Assembly: GCA_002425685.1 (NCBI GenBank)
Contig: DIMS01000024.1
Coordinates: forward strand, 1-6,026
Source: Synergistaceae bacterium UBA5560
Lineage (GTDB): Bacteria; Synergistota; Synergistia; Synergistales; Aminiphilaceae
Direction: 5' to 3'
DNA length: 6,026 bases
Part shown: in pieces, positions 1-6,026 of the stretch
Position numbering within the stretch: the first letter of the stretch is position 1
Layout: the number at the start of each line of letters is the position of its first letter
Translations under genes and position numbers: made by a program
Notes under the pieces: model-generated
The model's database searches: none
What the model saw: only the letters and a program-made list of their open reading frames with translations
What the model was told of the DNA's origin: nothing

Positions 1-19
1 CGAATAACCGTTCTCCCCA

Positions 20-215
20 CCCGCATTCGAAAAGCCCCGCAGTGCCGTGATAGCTAGGCCTTGACCCGATCCTATCAAAGTGGAGACGTACCCTGCCTCA
101 GCTTTGTCAATGCTCGCGCATCTCCGCCGCCGGCGGGGATGTCCGCCTCCGAAGGCTCGAGTGTTGGCTCAAGGCACTACGCTGTATTCACGAACACCGC
201 AGGAATGCTCTTCCT
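20..215 (-). ncRNA. ssrS: 6S RNA (RNA polymerase-binding regulatory RNA)
   Basis: 6S RNA binds housekeeping RNA polymerase by imitating an open promoter. The transcript would be about 195 nt, the usual size. Seen: a long closing stem pairing UCCUGCGGUG (204-195) and CGUGA (192-188), with a bulge, against UCACGGCAC (50-42) and UGCGGGG (41-35); an outer GCAUUC (208-203) / GAAUGC (28-23) option; and an inner stem CCUUGAGCC (174-166) with GGGUCAAGG (67-59), which flanks the large central region. Blocks match E. coli 6S as remembered: UGUUCG, then CCU(U)GAGCC, and near the 3' end UCAAGG followed by CUGCGG. The middle holds a GCCU-UCGG-AGGC hairpin and an apical arm. A dedicated promoter precedes it and no protein reads through it. 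The exact 3' end is unsure because no U-rich terminator is visible before the window edge. Confidence 0.85.
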
Positions 216-221
216 AGACCC

Positions 222-250
222 AGTATAGCACTTTTACATCTCCGCAACAA
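222..250 (-). promoter_or_regulatory. Promoter of the 6S-like RNA
   Basis: The minus strand has -10 TATACT (227-222, five of six consensus bases) with an extended TGC just upstream, and a weak -35 TTGTTG (250-245, TTG matching) at an ideal 17-base spacing. The expected start, 7-8 bases past the -10, is at 215 or 214, just before the first pairing bases of the RNA. A 13-bp palindrome, GGCGAAATTCGCC (263-251), abuts the -35 box. Confidence 0.75.
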
Positions 251-337
251 GGCGAATTTCGCCGTCGCAAGGATTCACGGGAAGCCACCCCGAGGGGAAG
301 CTCTTTGAGAACATCCTTAAAACTGACATCCTCTTAT

Positions 338-568
338 TCAAGCAAAGAGACACACAGACATGATGGCAATAGAAAAGAAATCCCTCCGATAAATGTCTTC
401 CCTTCTCCTCTCACTTTTTCCGAAGATGTGCTCCACGCAAAACGCCACAAAGAATCCGGAATGAGCCTCCTCCGGGAGATCATGAAGAATCTCCATAACC
501 GCACAGAGAACGTCTTCCCTGGATATATCGCTCCCTATCGCAGCCGAGATGGAGGTCGGAACACTCAC
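338..568 (-). CDS. Hypothetical small protein, doubtful
   Basis: A 76-codon ORF starts at a GTG (568-566) that overlaps the mobA stop as GTGA, a common translational-coupling arrangement, and ends with TGA at 340-338. The product (VSVPTSISAAIGSDIS...) includes a possible amphipathic helix around SREDVLCAVMEIL, a charged KSERRREDIYRR stretch and a short hydrophobic C-terminus; no family is recognised. Against it: third codon positions are only about 55% G+C by eye, below the neighbouring genes, and there is no properly spaced ribosome site. It may simply be non-coding sequence between mobA and the 6S-like RNA; if so, 251-564 has no gene. Confidence 0.25.
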   Translation of the reverse strand: MSVPTSISAAIGSDISREDVLCAVMEILHDLPEEAHSGFFVAFCVEHIFGKSERRREDIYRRDFFSIAIMSVCLFA

Positions 569-1257
569 CTTTCCGAGGCGGCTCTCCACCACCAGGCATG
601 GAGTTCCGAAAGCGTGTTCACGTTGCGGAAAGAGTTTCGGTATCCGGGAAGAAGCGCAAGGGAGCTTTCCTCCACAATCCGCAGAAAAAGGCTCTCGTAA
701 AAGGAGGTGATCTTTCGTTCCCCCCGGAACAGGGCATTTTGCACCGCCGACAGGGCGGAGCGGGAATAGAATGCATGAAGAGGTTCAAGATAGCCGTCCA
801 GGCGAGCAACGATGGCTTCTCCCGAGAGAGCAGACACATCGGCTGCACGAGAAGGGATCTCCTTCTCCAATGTCATCCCCGTTTTCCAAAGAAGACGCAC
901 CACGGCCTCGTTCACGTCGGGCATGTCACAACCGACCACGAAGGCCCAGGAAGTGCACATGCGCTCAAGCCCGACGGCCATGCCGCAGAGGGGACCTCCG
1001 CCTTCCTCCGTGTCGCAGAACAGGCGGGTTCCCGTGCGGCGGAGCAGTCCTCCGAAAAGGGATTTCACCCGGTCCATCTCACCGGGAGAAACCACGAGAA
1101 GCCGCTCCTCGGTCCACACGGAGAGGCGGAGGAGAACACGTTCCAGAAGGGGTCCTTCCGGCAGTTGCAGATAAAGTTTGTTCCCTCCCATGCGTCGCCC
1201 CCGACCGCCTCCGAGGATGAGGGCGGACACGGAAGGAAACGGATCATCGGATTTCAT
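565..1257 (-). CDS. mobA: Molybdenum cofactor guanylyltransferase (MobA family)
   Basis: Predicted to transfer GMP from GTP to molybdopterin, giving the guanine dinucleotide cofactor that formate dehydrogenases need; cytoplasmic. The 230-residue protein has the nucleotidyltransferase signature LILGGGRGRRMGGNK (residues 13-27; glycine loop, Arg, Met-Gly, Lys), a metal-binding aspartate in GCDMP (109-113), EPLHAFYSR (158-166) and the C-terminal NVNTLSEL (212-219), equivalent to the family's N-x-NTPEEL. It is somewhat longer than E. coli MobA (about 194). Start: AAAGGAG abuts the ATG at 1263 but stands 6 bases before the ATG at 1257, which is preferred. Context with a Sec formate dehydrogenase and formate channel supports the cofactor role over other members of this fold, such as MocA. 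The stop overlaps a GTG in a GTGA arrangement with a doubtful small ORF. Confidence 0.88.
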   Translation of the reverse strand: MKSDDPFPSVSALILGGGRGRRMGGNKLYLQLPEGPLLERVLLRLSVWTEERLLVVSPGEMDRVKSLFGGLLRRTGTRLFCDTEEGGGPLCGMAVGLERMCTSWAFVVGCDMPDVNEAVVRLLWKTGMTLEKEIPSRAADVSALSGEAIVARLDGYLEPLHAFYSRSALSAVQNALFRGERKITSFYESLFLRIVEESSLALLPGYRNSFRNVNTLSELHAWWWRAASER

Positions 1258-1304
1258 GCCCATCTCCTTTCAAGAATACGTCGCTCACACATCCATATCA
1301 TAGC

Positions 1305-1347
1305 GCAAACCCCATCTCCCTTTCGTGCGAAAGGGGATGGGGTTTGC
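1305..1347. repeat. Large intergenic inverted repeat (hairpin) upstream of mobA
   Basis: The arms GCAAACCCCATC (1305-1316) and GATGGGGTTTGC (1336-1347) pair over 12 bp without mismatch. After one bulged base (1317) the stem continues as CCCTTTCG / CGAAAGGG, giving about 20 bp closed by a tiny loop. No U-tract follows on either strand, so it is not a classic terminator. It sits in the mobA leader, 48 bases before the start codon, and may be a transcript-stabilising stem or a dispersed palindromic element. Only one copy is present here. Confidence 0.8.
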
Positions 1348-1382
1348 CCGAGAAGAGCGCCTGTGACCTCTCCGTCCGGCGT

Positions 1383-1420
1383 GTTCGAAAAAGAGGAGCC
1401 AGTGACGCCTCGTTTCGAAC
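1383..1420 (-). terminator. Rho-independent terminator after the FNT channel gene
   Basis: Immediately after the TGA stop, the minus strand has GAGG (1411-1408) and CCTC (1396-1393) able to form a stem, extended by further partial pairs around an ACU loop, followed by UUUUU (1392-1388). An outer inverted repeat GTTCGAAA / TTTCGAAC (1420-1413 and 1390-1383) encloses it and could form a longer competing stem. The U-tract and its place make a terminator the best reading; it implies that mobA is expressed by read-through or its own promoter. Confidence 0.6.
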
Positions 1421-2248
1421 TCAGTCGATGCTCTGAAGATTGGTCTTGAAGACGAGGAAATAGAAGACGGCGACGAAGAGGATACCCCCGACCATGTTGC
1501 CGAGCGTCACGGGAACGAGATTGTGCAGGTATCCCCCGGCACTCACGGCGGCGAGCTTCGCCTCGGGGAGCGCCGCCGCGGCGACGACATCGGGATTCCC
1601 CTTGAGCAGGATACCCAGGAACATGAAGTACATATTGGCGATGGAGTGTTCGAATCCGGAAGCGACAAAGGTCATGATGGGGAAGACGATGGCGAAGATT
1701 TTTCCCACCACGTCGAGAGCGGCCATGCTGATCCACACCGCGAGGACGACGATCCAGTTGCAGAGGATTCCCCGAAAAAAGGCTTCGCCCACGGGAAGGC
1801 TCATCTTGTTCGCGGCGATCTTGAGCGCGTAGGCACCGATGGGGCCCTTCCAGAGCCCGCTGAGAAAAATAAGATAGGCTACGAGAATCGACCCGAGCAG
1901 ATTGGCCACGTAGACCCAGAACCAGTTCCGGGCGATCTGGCTCATCGTGGCACATCCGGAGAGGGCTCCGAGAGGCATGAGGCAGTTCCCCGTAAAGAGT
2001 TCCGCCCCCGCGATGACGACGAGGATGAGTCCGACGGCGAACACGGCGCCGCCGATGAAGCGGGATCCACCCAAACCTATATGATCGGCGAGATCGTGCG
2101 TAACGACGGTCATCATCCATCCCCCGAAGGCGATGTACGCTCCGGCGAGGATTCCGAGAACCAGCATCTGGGGAACGGACCAGGCGGCCTTGGCCTTTGC
2201 GGTGGTACATGCCGCCTGAGCAAGCTGCACGGGAGTCTTGAAGTTCAT
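1421..2248 (-). CDS. focA: Formate/nitrite transporter (FNT) family channel, probably formate
   Basis: An integral inner-membrane protein of 275 residues, the usual FNT length (about 250-290), built of six hydrophobic helices that pentamerise in known family members. Family signatures seen: AGAYIAFGG (residues 35-43), GAELFTGN (81-88) and GFEHSIANMYF (198-208), whose His201 matches the central pore histidine of FocA; a PVTLGNMVGG motif begins at 246. Position beside a formate dehydrogenase argues for formate rather than nitrite or hydrosulfide; in such clusters the gene is also called fdhC. The start at the ATG 2248-2246 is chosen because AAGGAGGT sits 10 bases upstream and MNFKTPVQLA is a typical FNT N-terminus. 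The frame stays open upstream to a GTG at 2374, which would add 42 polar residues; this is judged less likely. A hairpin with a U-tract follows the stop directly. Confidence 0.94.
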   Translation of the reverse strand: MNFKTPVQLAQAACTTAKAKAAWSVPQMLVLGILAGAYIAFGGWMMTVVTHDLADHIGLGGSRFIGGAVFAVGLILVVIAGAELFTGNCLMPLGALSGCATMSQIARNWFWVYVANLLGSILVAYLIFLSGLWKGPIGAYALKIAANKMSLPVGEAFFRGILCNWIVVLAVWISMAALDVVGKIFAIVFPIMTFVASGFEHSIANMYFMFLGILLKGNPDVVAAAALPEAKLAAVSAGGYLHNLVPVTLGNMVGGILFVAVFYFLVFKTNLQSID

Positions 2249-2258
2249 GTCCCTCCAT

Positions 2259-2266
2259 ACCTCCTT
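2259..2266 (-). promoter_or_regulatory. Strong ribosome binding site of the FNT channel gene
   Basis: AAGGAGGT is a near-perfect anti-16S match, 10 bases before the ATG at 2248. It fixes the start and argues against the longer in-frame GTG start at 2374. Confidence 0.8.
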
Positions 2267-2353
2267 GAGTTGTCGATCCGGCACGAAGACGGATCCGGCA
2301 TTATTCCATGTTTCGCGGGGCGCTCCTCGAATCTTGAAAAGAATGTTTCGCAA

Positions 2354-2372
2354 GTCCCGGAAGGACCGGAAC
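2354..2372 (-). terminator. Possible weak terminator or attenuator after fdhA
   Basis: Minus-strand GUUCCGG-UCCUU-CCGGGAC forms a 7-bp stem (one G-U pair) with a 5-nt loop. The following bases are UUGCGAAACAUUCUUUU, so there is no immediate U-tract; intrinsic termination would be inefficient at best. It lies about 117 bases after the fdhA stop. Confidence 0.3.
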
Positions 2373-2488
2373 ACATGATCCTCCGTTCCGATCCTTCCGT
2401 ATCGTCACAAATCGCTCGATTTCTCTTGCCCTTCGGTTCGGGTGACACCGTATTCTTCGATGATCTCTGACCTACGGAGCACGGATCT

Positions 2489-5200
2489 CTACCCTTTTTG
2501 TACCCGTACCGCACTGATCTTGAACGCAGGTGTCTCCGAAGTGGGGTCTATAGCCGCTGCGGTGAGCGCATTTGCCGGCGTTTCTCCGAAGTGGAAAGGA
2601 ACGAAGACCATTTTGGGCGGCACTTTCTCGGTGATTTTCGCCTTGCCACGCACCTCACCCCGGCGGGAGGAGACGCACAGCAGCTCTCCTTCCCGAATAG
2701 CGAGCTGTTCCGCATCGACGGGATTGATCTCGATGTGGAGTTCATCCACGAATTTTTCCGTAGCACTCCGTCCGGTCATGCTCCTCGTGTGGTAGTGATA
2801 GAGCAAACGTCCCGTGCTTGCGAGGAAGGGATACTCCTCGTCGGGCCATTCATGGGGAGCCTTCCACTCGCAGGGGGAGAAGAATCCCTTGCCGTTGGGA
2901 CGGGCGAATTTCGCCGAATGGAGAATGGGGGTTCCGGGATGCTCCGTATTCGGGCAGGGCCAGCAGATGGCGCCCTGTTCAAGGCGCGTGTAGCTCATCC
3001 CCGCGTAACTCGGAACGAAACGGGCAAGATCATCGAAGATCTCCGAGGCGGACGAGAAATTCCAGTCCGCACCGCATTTCCTCGCCAGCGAGACGAGAAT
3101 CTCCCAGTCGGCCCTGGCTTCTCCAGGCGCGTTCACGGCCTTCCGTACCCTCTGGACGGCCCGCATGGTGTTGGTAAAGGTGCCGTCCTTCTCGGCCCAG
3201 CAGGCGGCAGGGAACACCACATCCGCGAGCTGTGCCGTCTCGGTGAGGAAGATATCCTGCACAACGAGAAAATCGAGGGCCTCCAACGCATGCCGGACGT
3301 GGTTGGTGTCCGCGTCACTCACCATAGGGTTCTCGCCCATCACGAAGAGGCCTTTCAGTTCTCCTTCTCCGGCGGCTTCGAGCATCTTTACGAGACTCTT
3401 GCCCGGACTGAGCGGGAGTTCGACTCCCCATAGACTCTTGGCCTTCTCACGCACCGCCGGGTCGGCTACTTTGGCGTATCCCGGAAGCACATTGGGAAGA
3501 CAGCCCATGTCGCAAGCACCCTGAACGTTGTTCTGACCCCTGAGGGGGTTCACACCCGTGCCGGGGCGCCCCAGATGGCCGCAGAGCATGGCAAGGTTCG
3601 CCACGGAGCGGACGTTGTCCGTTCCTGTGGTGTGCTGGGTAATGCCCATGGTGTAGAAGATCGCCGAGTTGGGGCCCTTCGCGTAGAGTCGGGCCGCATT
3701 GACGATATCTTCCGGTGCTATGCCGGTGATCTCGCTTACACGTTCCGGATTGTAGGCTGCGACTAGCGTTTTGAGGGCCTCGAAATTCTCGGTCCGTTCC
3801 TCGACGAACGTTTTGTCGTAGAGCCCTTCTGCGATGATCACGTGCATGAGCCCGTTGAGCAGGGCAACGTCGCTGCCACTGCGCTGACGAAGGTAGACGT
3901 CGGCATATTTCGCAAGCTCGATCTTCCTGGGATCGCAAACGATGAGTTTCTTCCCGTTTTGTCTGTTTTCTTTGATCCAGGAGCCGATGACGGGATGCGC
4001 CTCCGTCGTGTTCGAACCGATGACAAGCATCACATCCGCCTCTTTGATGGAGGCGAAGTCGTTGGTCATTGCACCGCTTCCGAGGGTCTCGCCGAGACCC
4101 GCAACTGTGGCGCTGTGTCAGAGATGGGCACAGTGATCGACATTGTGTGTGCCCACCACCTCCCTTGCCAATCGTTGGAAGAGATAGTTCTCTTCGTTTG
4201 TGCACCGGGCAGAGGAGAAGAAGCCCATCGCGTCGGGACCGTTATGCTCTTTGATCTGGGCGAACTTGTAGGCGACAAGGCCGAGCGCCTCATCCCAGGA
4301 GGCCTCGCGGAAGCTTCCGTTCTCGCGGATAAGGGGCTTGGTGAGACGGTCATCGCTGTGGACGAACTGCCAGGCAAAACGCCCCTTCACGCAGCAGCGC
4401 CCTTCATTGAGAGCGGACTTGCTGGAGTAGTCGGTGGTGATGTTGGCAATGCGACCCGTGCGCTCGTTCACGGAAATGGTCAGCTCGCACCCCACACCGC
4501 AATAGGAGCAGGTGGTCGTGACCTTCTTCAGTTCCCAGGGGCGCCCCTGTCCGACCGAGGCTTTTTCGTAGAGGGCACCCACTGGGCAGAGCTGCACACA
4601 CTGGCCACAGAAAACACAGTCCGAGTGCTCCAGATCCTTTCCGATGGGGGGATGCACCATGGTCTTCACACCGCGCTGCTGGAAATCGATGGCATGATAG
4701 CGGGCAAGCTCATCGCAGGCACGGACGCAGCGACCGCAGAGAATGCATTTGTCCATGTCCCGCACGTAGAAGGGGTTGGCGTCTTCGAGGCGATGTTCTC
4801 CCTTCTGGACATCCGTCTCCTCCCGGAACCGGGACTCGGAAATACCCAGCTCGTAGGCGATGTCCTGAAGTTCGCACTTGCCATTGCTGGGACAGGAGAA
4901 GCAGTCCAGAGGGTGCCGGACGAGAATAAGCTCCACCACCGCTCTTCGGGCCTCCTGCACCTTGGGACTGCGGGAATGAATGACCATTCCCTCCACGAGG
5001 GGCGTGGTACAGGCGGGCAGGAGCTTGGGATTTTTTTCCACCTCCACGAGACAGACCCGACACGCACCGAAGGGGGTGATGGCGGGATGATCGCAGAGCG
5101 CCGGGATGTGAAGGCCGTTGTCCCGGGCAGCCTGAAGAATGGTCTGTCCAGGGCGGGCCGTGATCTCCCGGTTGTCGAGAATGGCTTTTATGGTCTGCAT
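2489..5200 (-). CDS. fdhA: Selenocysteine-containing formate dehydrogenase catalytic subunit with NuoG-like N-terminus (UGA at 4118-4120 read as Sec)
   Basis: Predicted to oxidise formate to CO2 (or the reverse) at a bis-MGD Mo or W centre in the cytoplasm. The product is 903 residues with one in-frame UGA as Sec361. N-terminal [2Fe-2S] ligands are Cys36, 47, 50 and 64; a His96-Cys100-Cys103-Cys109 set follows, as in NuoG; two [4Fe-4S] motifs lie at 152-162 (CILCGRCVRAC) and 195-205 (CVFCGQCVQLC). The molybdopterin domain starts near 231 with CSYCGVGC plus a Cys at about 270. The active site reads NVDHCAHL-Sec-HSATVAG, matching the FdhF-type pattern with His after Sec. The C-terminal molydopterin-dinucleotide-binding region follows (ASTGRLLYHYHTRSMTGRS). 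Start: the ATG at 5209 directly abuts the AGGGAGG ribosome site, so the ATG at 5200 (9-base spacer, MQTIKAIL) is preferred. Length suits NAD-linked FdhA proteins. A gene caller ignoring Sec would give two ORFs, 4118-5209 and 2489-4069. Mo versus W is undecided. Confidence 0.96.
4081..4120 (-). promoter_or_regulatory. Selenocysteine UGA codon with bacterial SECIS-like hairpin
   Basis: The UGA is at 4120-4118. A perfect 7-bp hairpin follows: GGGUCUC (4100-4094), loop GGC, GAGACCC (4090-4084). The motif GGUCU starts 18 nt after the UGA; from memory of E. coli fdhF, its SelB-binding loop GGUCU has the same spacing. An alternative weaker fold, UUGC (4104-4101) with GCGA (4092-4089), would leave GGGUCUCG as an open loop, closer to the E. 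coli arrangement. Reading through the UGA joins two segments that together make one normal-length FdhA, and the codon falls at the family's Sec/Cys position. Sec insertion is therefore very likely; the exact SECIS fold is inferred. Confidence 0.92.
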
Positions 5201-5209
5201 GACTCGCAT

Positions 5210-5216
5210 CCTCCCT
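5210..5216 (-). promoter_or_regulatory. Ribosome binding site deciding the fdhA start
   Basis: AGGGAGG lies directly against the upstream ATG (5209-5207), leaving no spacer, but is 9 bases from the ATG at 5200-5198. This favours the downstream start and shortens the protein by three residues (MRV). Confidence 0.75.
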
Positions 5217-5220
5217 GTTT

Positions 5221-6026
5221 CTATCGCTTGGAGATGGCCTTCACGGGACAGGCCGCCTCACAGGCCCCGCACTTGATGCATTTTGCGGGATCGATCACGT
5301 GAGGCTTCTTCACCTCACCGGCGATGGCTCCGACGGGGCACACCCGGGCGCACTTGGTGCAGCCGATGCACTTCGCTCCGTCGATGACGTACTGAAGAAG
5401 ACTCTGACACGCTCCGGCAGGGCACTTCTTGTCGAGAATATGAGCCTCGTACTCGTGCCGGAAATAACGCAGCGTGGTGAGCACCGGATTCGGCGCAGTC
5501 TGTCCCAGTCCGCAGAGGGATGCGTTCTTGATCTGGTTTCCGAGGTAGGCGAGATTGTCCATGTCCTCGGGCTTTCCCTTCCCCTCGGTGATACGGGTGA
5601 GAATGTCGAGCATCTTCTTCGTGCCCTCTCTGCAGGGCACGCACTTGCCGCAGGATTCCCGCTGGGTGAACTCCAGGAAGAACTTGGCCACGTCCACCAT
5701 GCAGGTTTCCTCGTCCATGACGACGAGCCCGCCCGACCCCATGATGGCCCCCGCCGCCGTGAGCGACTCGTAATCCACGGGCGTGTCGAGATGCGCCTCG
5801 GTGAGACAGCCACCGGAGGGACCGCCGATCTGGACGGCCTTGAACTTCTTGTCGTTGATGATGCCACCGCCGAGTTCGAAGACCACCTCGCGGATGGTGA
5901 TGCCCATGGGAACTTCGATGAGTCCCGTGTTCTTCACCTTTCCGGTGAGGGCGAAGACTTTGGTCCCCTTGGATTTTTCCGTGCCGATGGCGGCGTACCA
6001 GGCGCCGCCGTTGCGGATGATGGCCG
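5221..6026 (-). CDS. NuoF/HndC-like NAD(P)- and FMN-binding iron-sulfur subunit of formate dehydrogenase (5' end outside window)
   Basis: Seen: 267 complete residues ending in a TAG stop at 5223-5221; the frame is open to the window edge, so the start and the N-terminal NAD/FMN-binding part are missing. The visible part runs from a NuoF-type segment (IIRNGGAWYAAIG, then a GTKVFALTGKV-like strand), through a glycine-rich QIGGPSGG stretch, to SCGKCVPCREG (Cys at fragment residues 125, 128, 131) with a fourth Cys at 171, the usual N3 [4Fe-4S] ligands. The C-terminus adds two CxxCxxCxxxCP motifs (Cys 219-229 and 249-259), a two-[4Fe-4S] ferredoxin domain that Complex I NuoF lacks but HndC/HydB/HylB-type subunits have. 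Inferred role: passing electrons between the adjacent formate dehydrogenase and NAD(P), perhaps also ferredoxin. Its stop lies 20 bases before the fdhA start, so the two are almost certainly cotranscribed. The GTG at 5937 is internal, not a start. Bifurcation cannot be shown from sequence alone. Confidence 0.93.
   Translation of the reverse strand, partial: AIIRNGGAWYAAIGTEKSKGTKVFALTGKVKNTGLIEVPMGITIREVVFELGGGIINDKKFKAVQIGGPSGGCLTEAHLDTPVDYESLTAAGAIMGSGGLVVMDEETCMVDVAKFFLEFTQRESCGKCVPCREGTKKMLDILTRITEGKGKPEDMDNLAYLGNQIKNASLCGLGQTAPNPVLTTLRYFRHEYEAHILDKKCPAGACQSLLQYVIDGAKCIGCTKCARVCPVGAIAGEVKKPHVIDPAKCIKCGACEAACPVKAISKR

Larger units (their letters stand above)
2249..2488 (-). other. Intergenic region between fdhA and the formate channel gene
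   Basis: These 240 bases contain no convincing gene. On the minus strand they hold a 7-bp hairpin at 2372-2354 (GUUCCGG / CCGGGAC, 5-nt loop), a GGAGG-preceded small ORF ending at the channel start (see findings), a direct repeat of GCCGGATC near 2275-2300, and the channel ribosome site. No promoter with good -35 and -10 boxes was found. The gap is long for a tight operon, so separate or attenuated expression of the channel gene is possible. Confidence 0.5.

Noticed and set aside
305..700. A 131-codon plus-strand frame near the left end
   Set aside because: It overlaps the end of mobA in antisense, has no recognisable family and no good ribosome site.
1297..1325. Candidate mobA promoter with -10 TATGAT (1302-1297)
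   Set aside because: The -10 is good but the hexamer at a 17-base spacing (CGAAAG) does not resemble a -35, there is no extended TG, and the region is inside the large hairpin.
598..1449. A 283-codon plus-strand frame opposite mobA
   Set aside because: No domain or ribosome site; it runs across the mobA coding region and the intergenic hairpins.
1254..2258. A 334-codon minus-strand frame overlapping the FNT gene
   Set aside because: It is an Arg-rich product of the shifted frame of the channel gene, without any motif.
1523..2470. A 315-codon plus-strand frame opposite the FNT channel gene
   Set aside because: Its product is highly charged, repetitive in Glu, Asp and Gly, and has no recognisable domain; the opposite strand carries unmistakable FNT signatures.
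4069..4120. UGA as a genuine stop, with a split or pseudogenised fdhA
   Set aside because: The frame continues with no other disruption, the intervening 16 codons match the family, and the codon is exactly at the Sec position with a SECIS-like stem.
3842..5302. A 486-codon open frame on the plus strand, opposite fdhA
   Set aside because: It lies antisense to a clearly recognised multi-cluster FdhA with conserved motifs; the product looks like no family, and the openness follows from the GC-rich codon usage of the real gene.

Overview
The window carries a formate-metabolism locus read entirely from the minus strand, followed by a structured RNA gene on the same strand. In transcription order (high to low coordinate) it holds: the 3' part of a NuoF/HndC-like flavin and iron-sulfur subunit (5221-6026, start outside the window); a selenocysteine-containing formate dehydrogenase catalytic subunit (2489-5200) read through an in-frame UGA; a FocA/FdhC-type formate channel (1421-2248); a MobA-type molybdenum cofactor guanylyltransferase (565-1257); a doubtful small ORF (338-568); and a 6S-like regulatory RNA with its own promoter (about 20-250).

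The protein genes fit one job. The FdhA-like protein has a NuoG-like N-terminal region ([2Fe-2S], His-Cys3 and two [4Fe-4S] clusters) joined to a molybdopterin catalytic domain with Sec361. The NuoF-like protein would carry FMN and the NAD(P)-binding site, plus a C-terminal two-cluster ferredoxin domain. Together they look like a soluble NAD(P)- and possibly ferredoxin-linked formate dehydrogenase, of the kind seen in anaerobes with HndABC/HylABC-like partners. The channel would move formate across the membrane, and MobA would supply the guanine dinucleotide form of the cofactor. A NuoE-like subunit is expected upstream, beyond base 6026.

The UGA is the key annotation point. It falls exactly at the family's Sec/Cys position, the frame continues uninterrupted for 542 further codons, and the downstream RNA has a GGUCU motif at the same spacing as in E. 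coli fdhF together with a stable hairpin. A standard gene caller would split this gene in two.

The organism is probably a fairly GC-rich strict anaerobe that uses selenocysteine. The protein style suits Synergistota, Clostridia or a sulfate-reducer-like lineage, but the window cannot decide between them. No tRNA, insertion sequence, CRISPR array or prophage gene was seen. Non-coding stretches are the 240-base gap between fdhA and the channel gene, the 163-base gap between the channel gene and mobA (two large inverted repeats), and the left end, which is mostly the 6S-like RNA.
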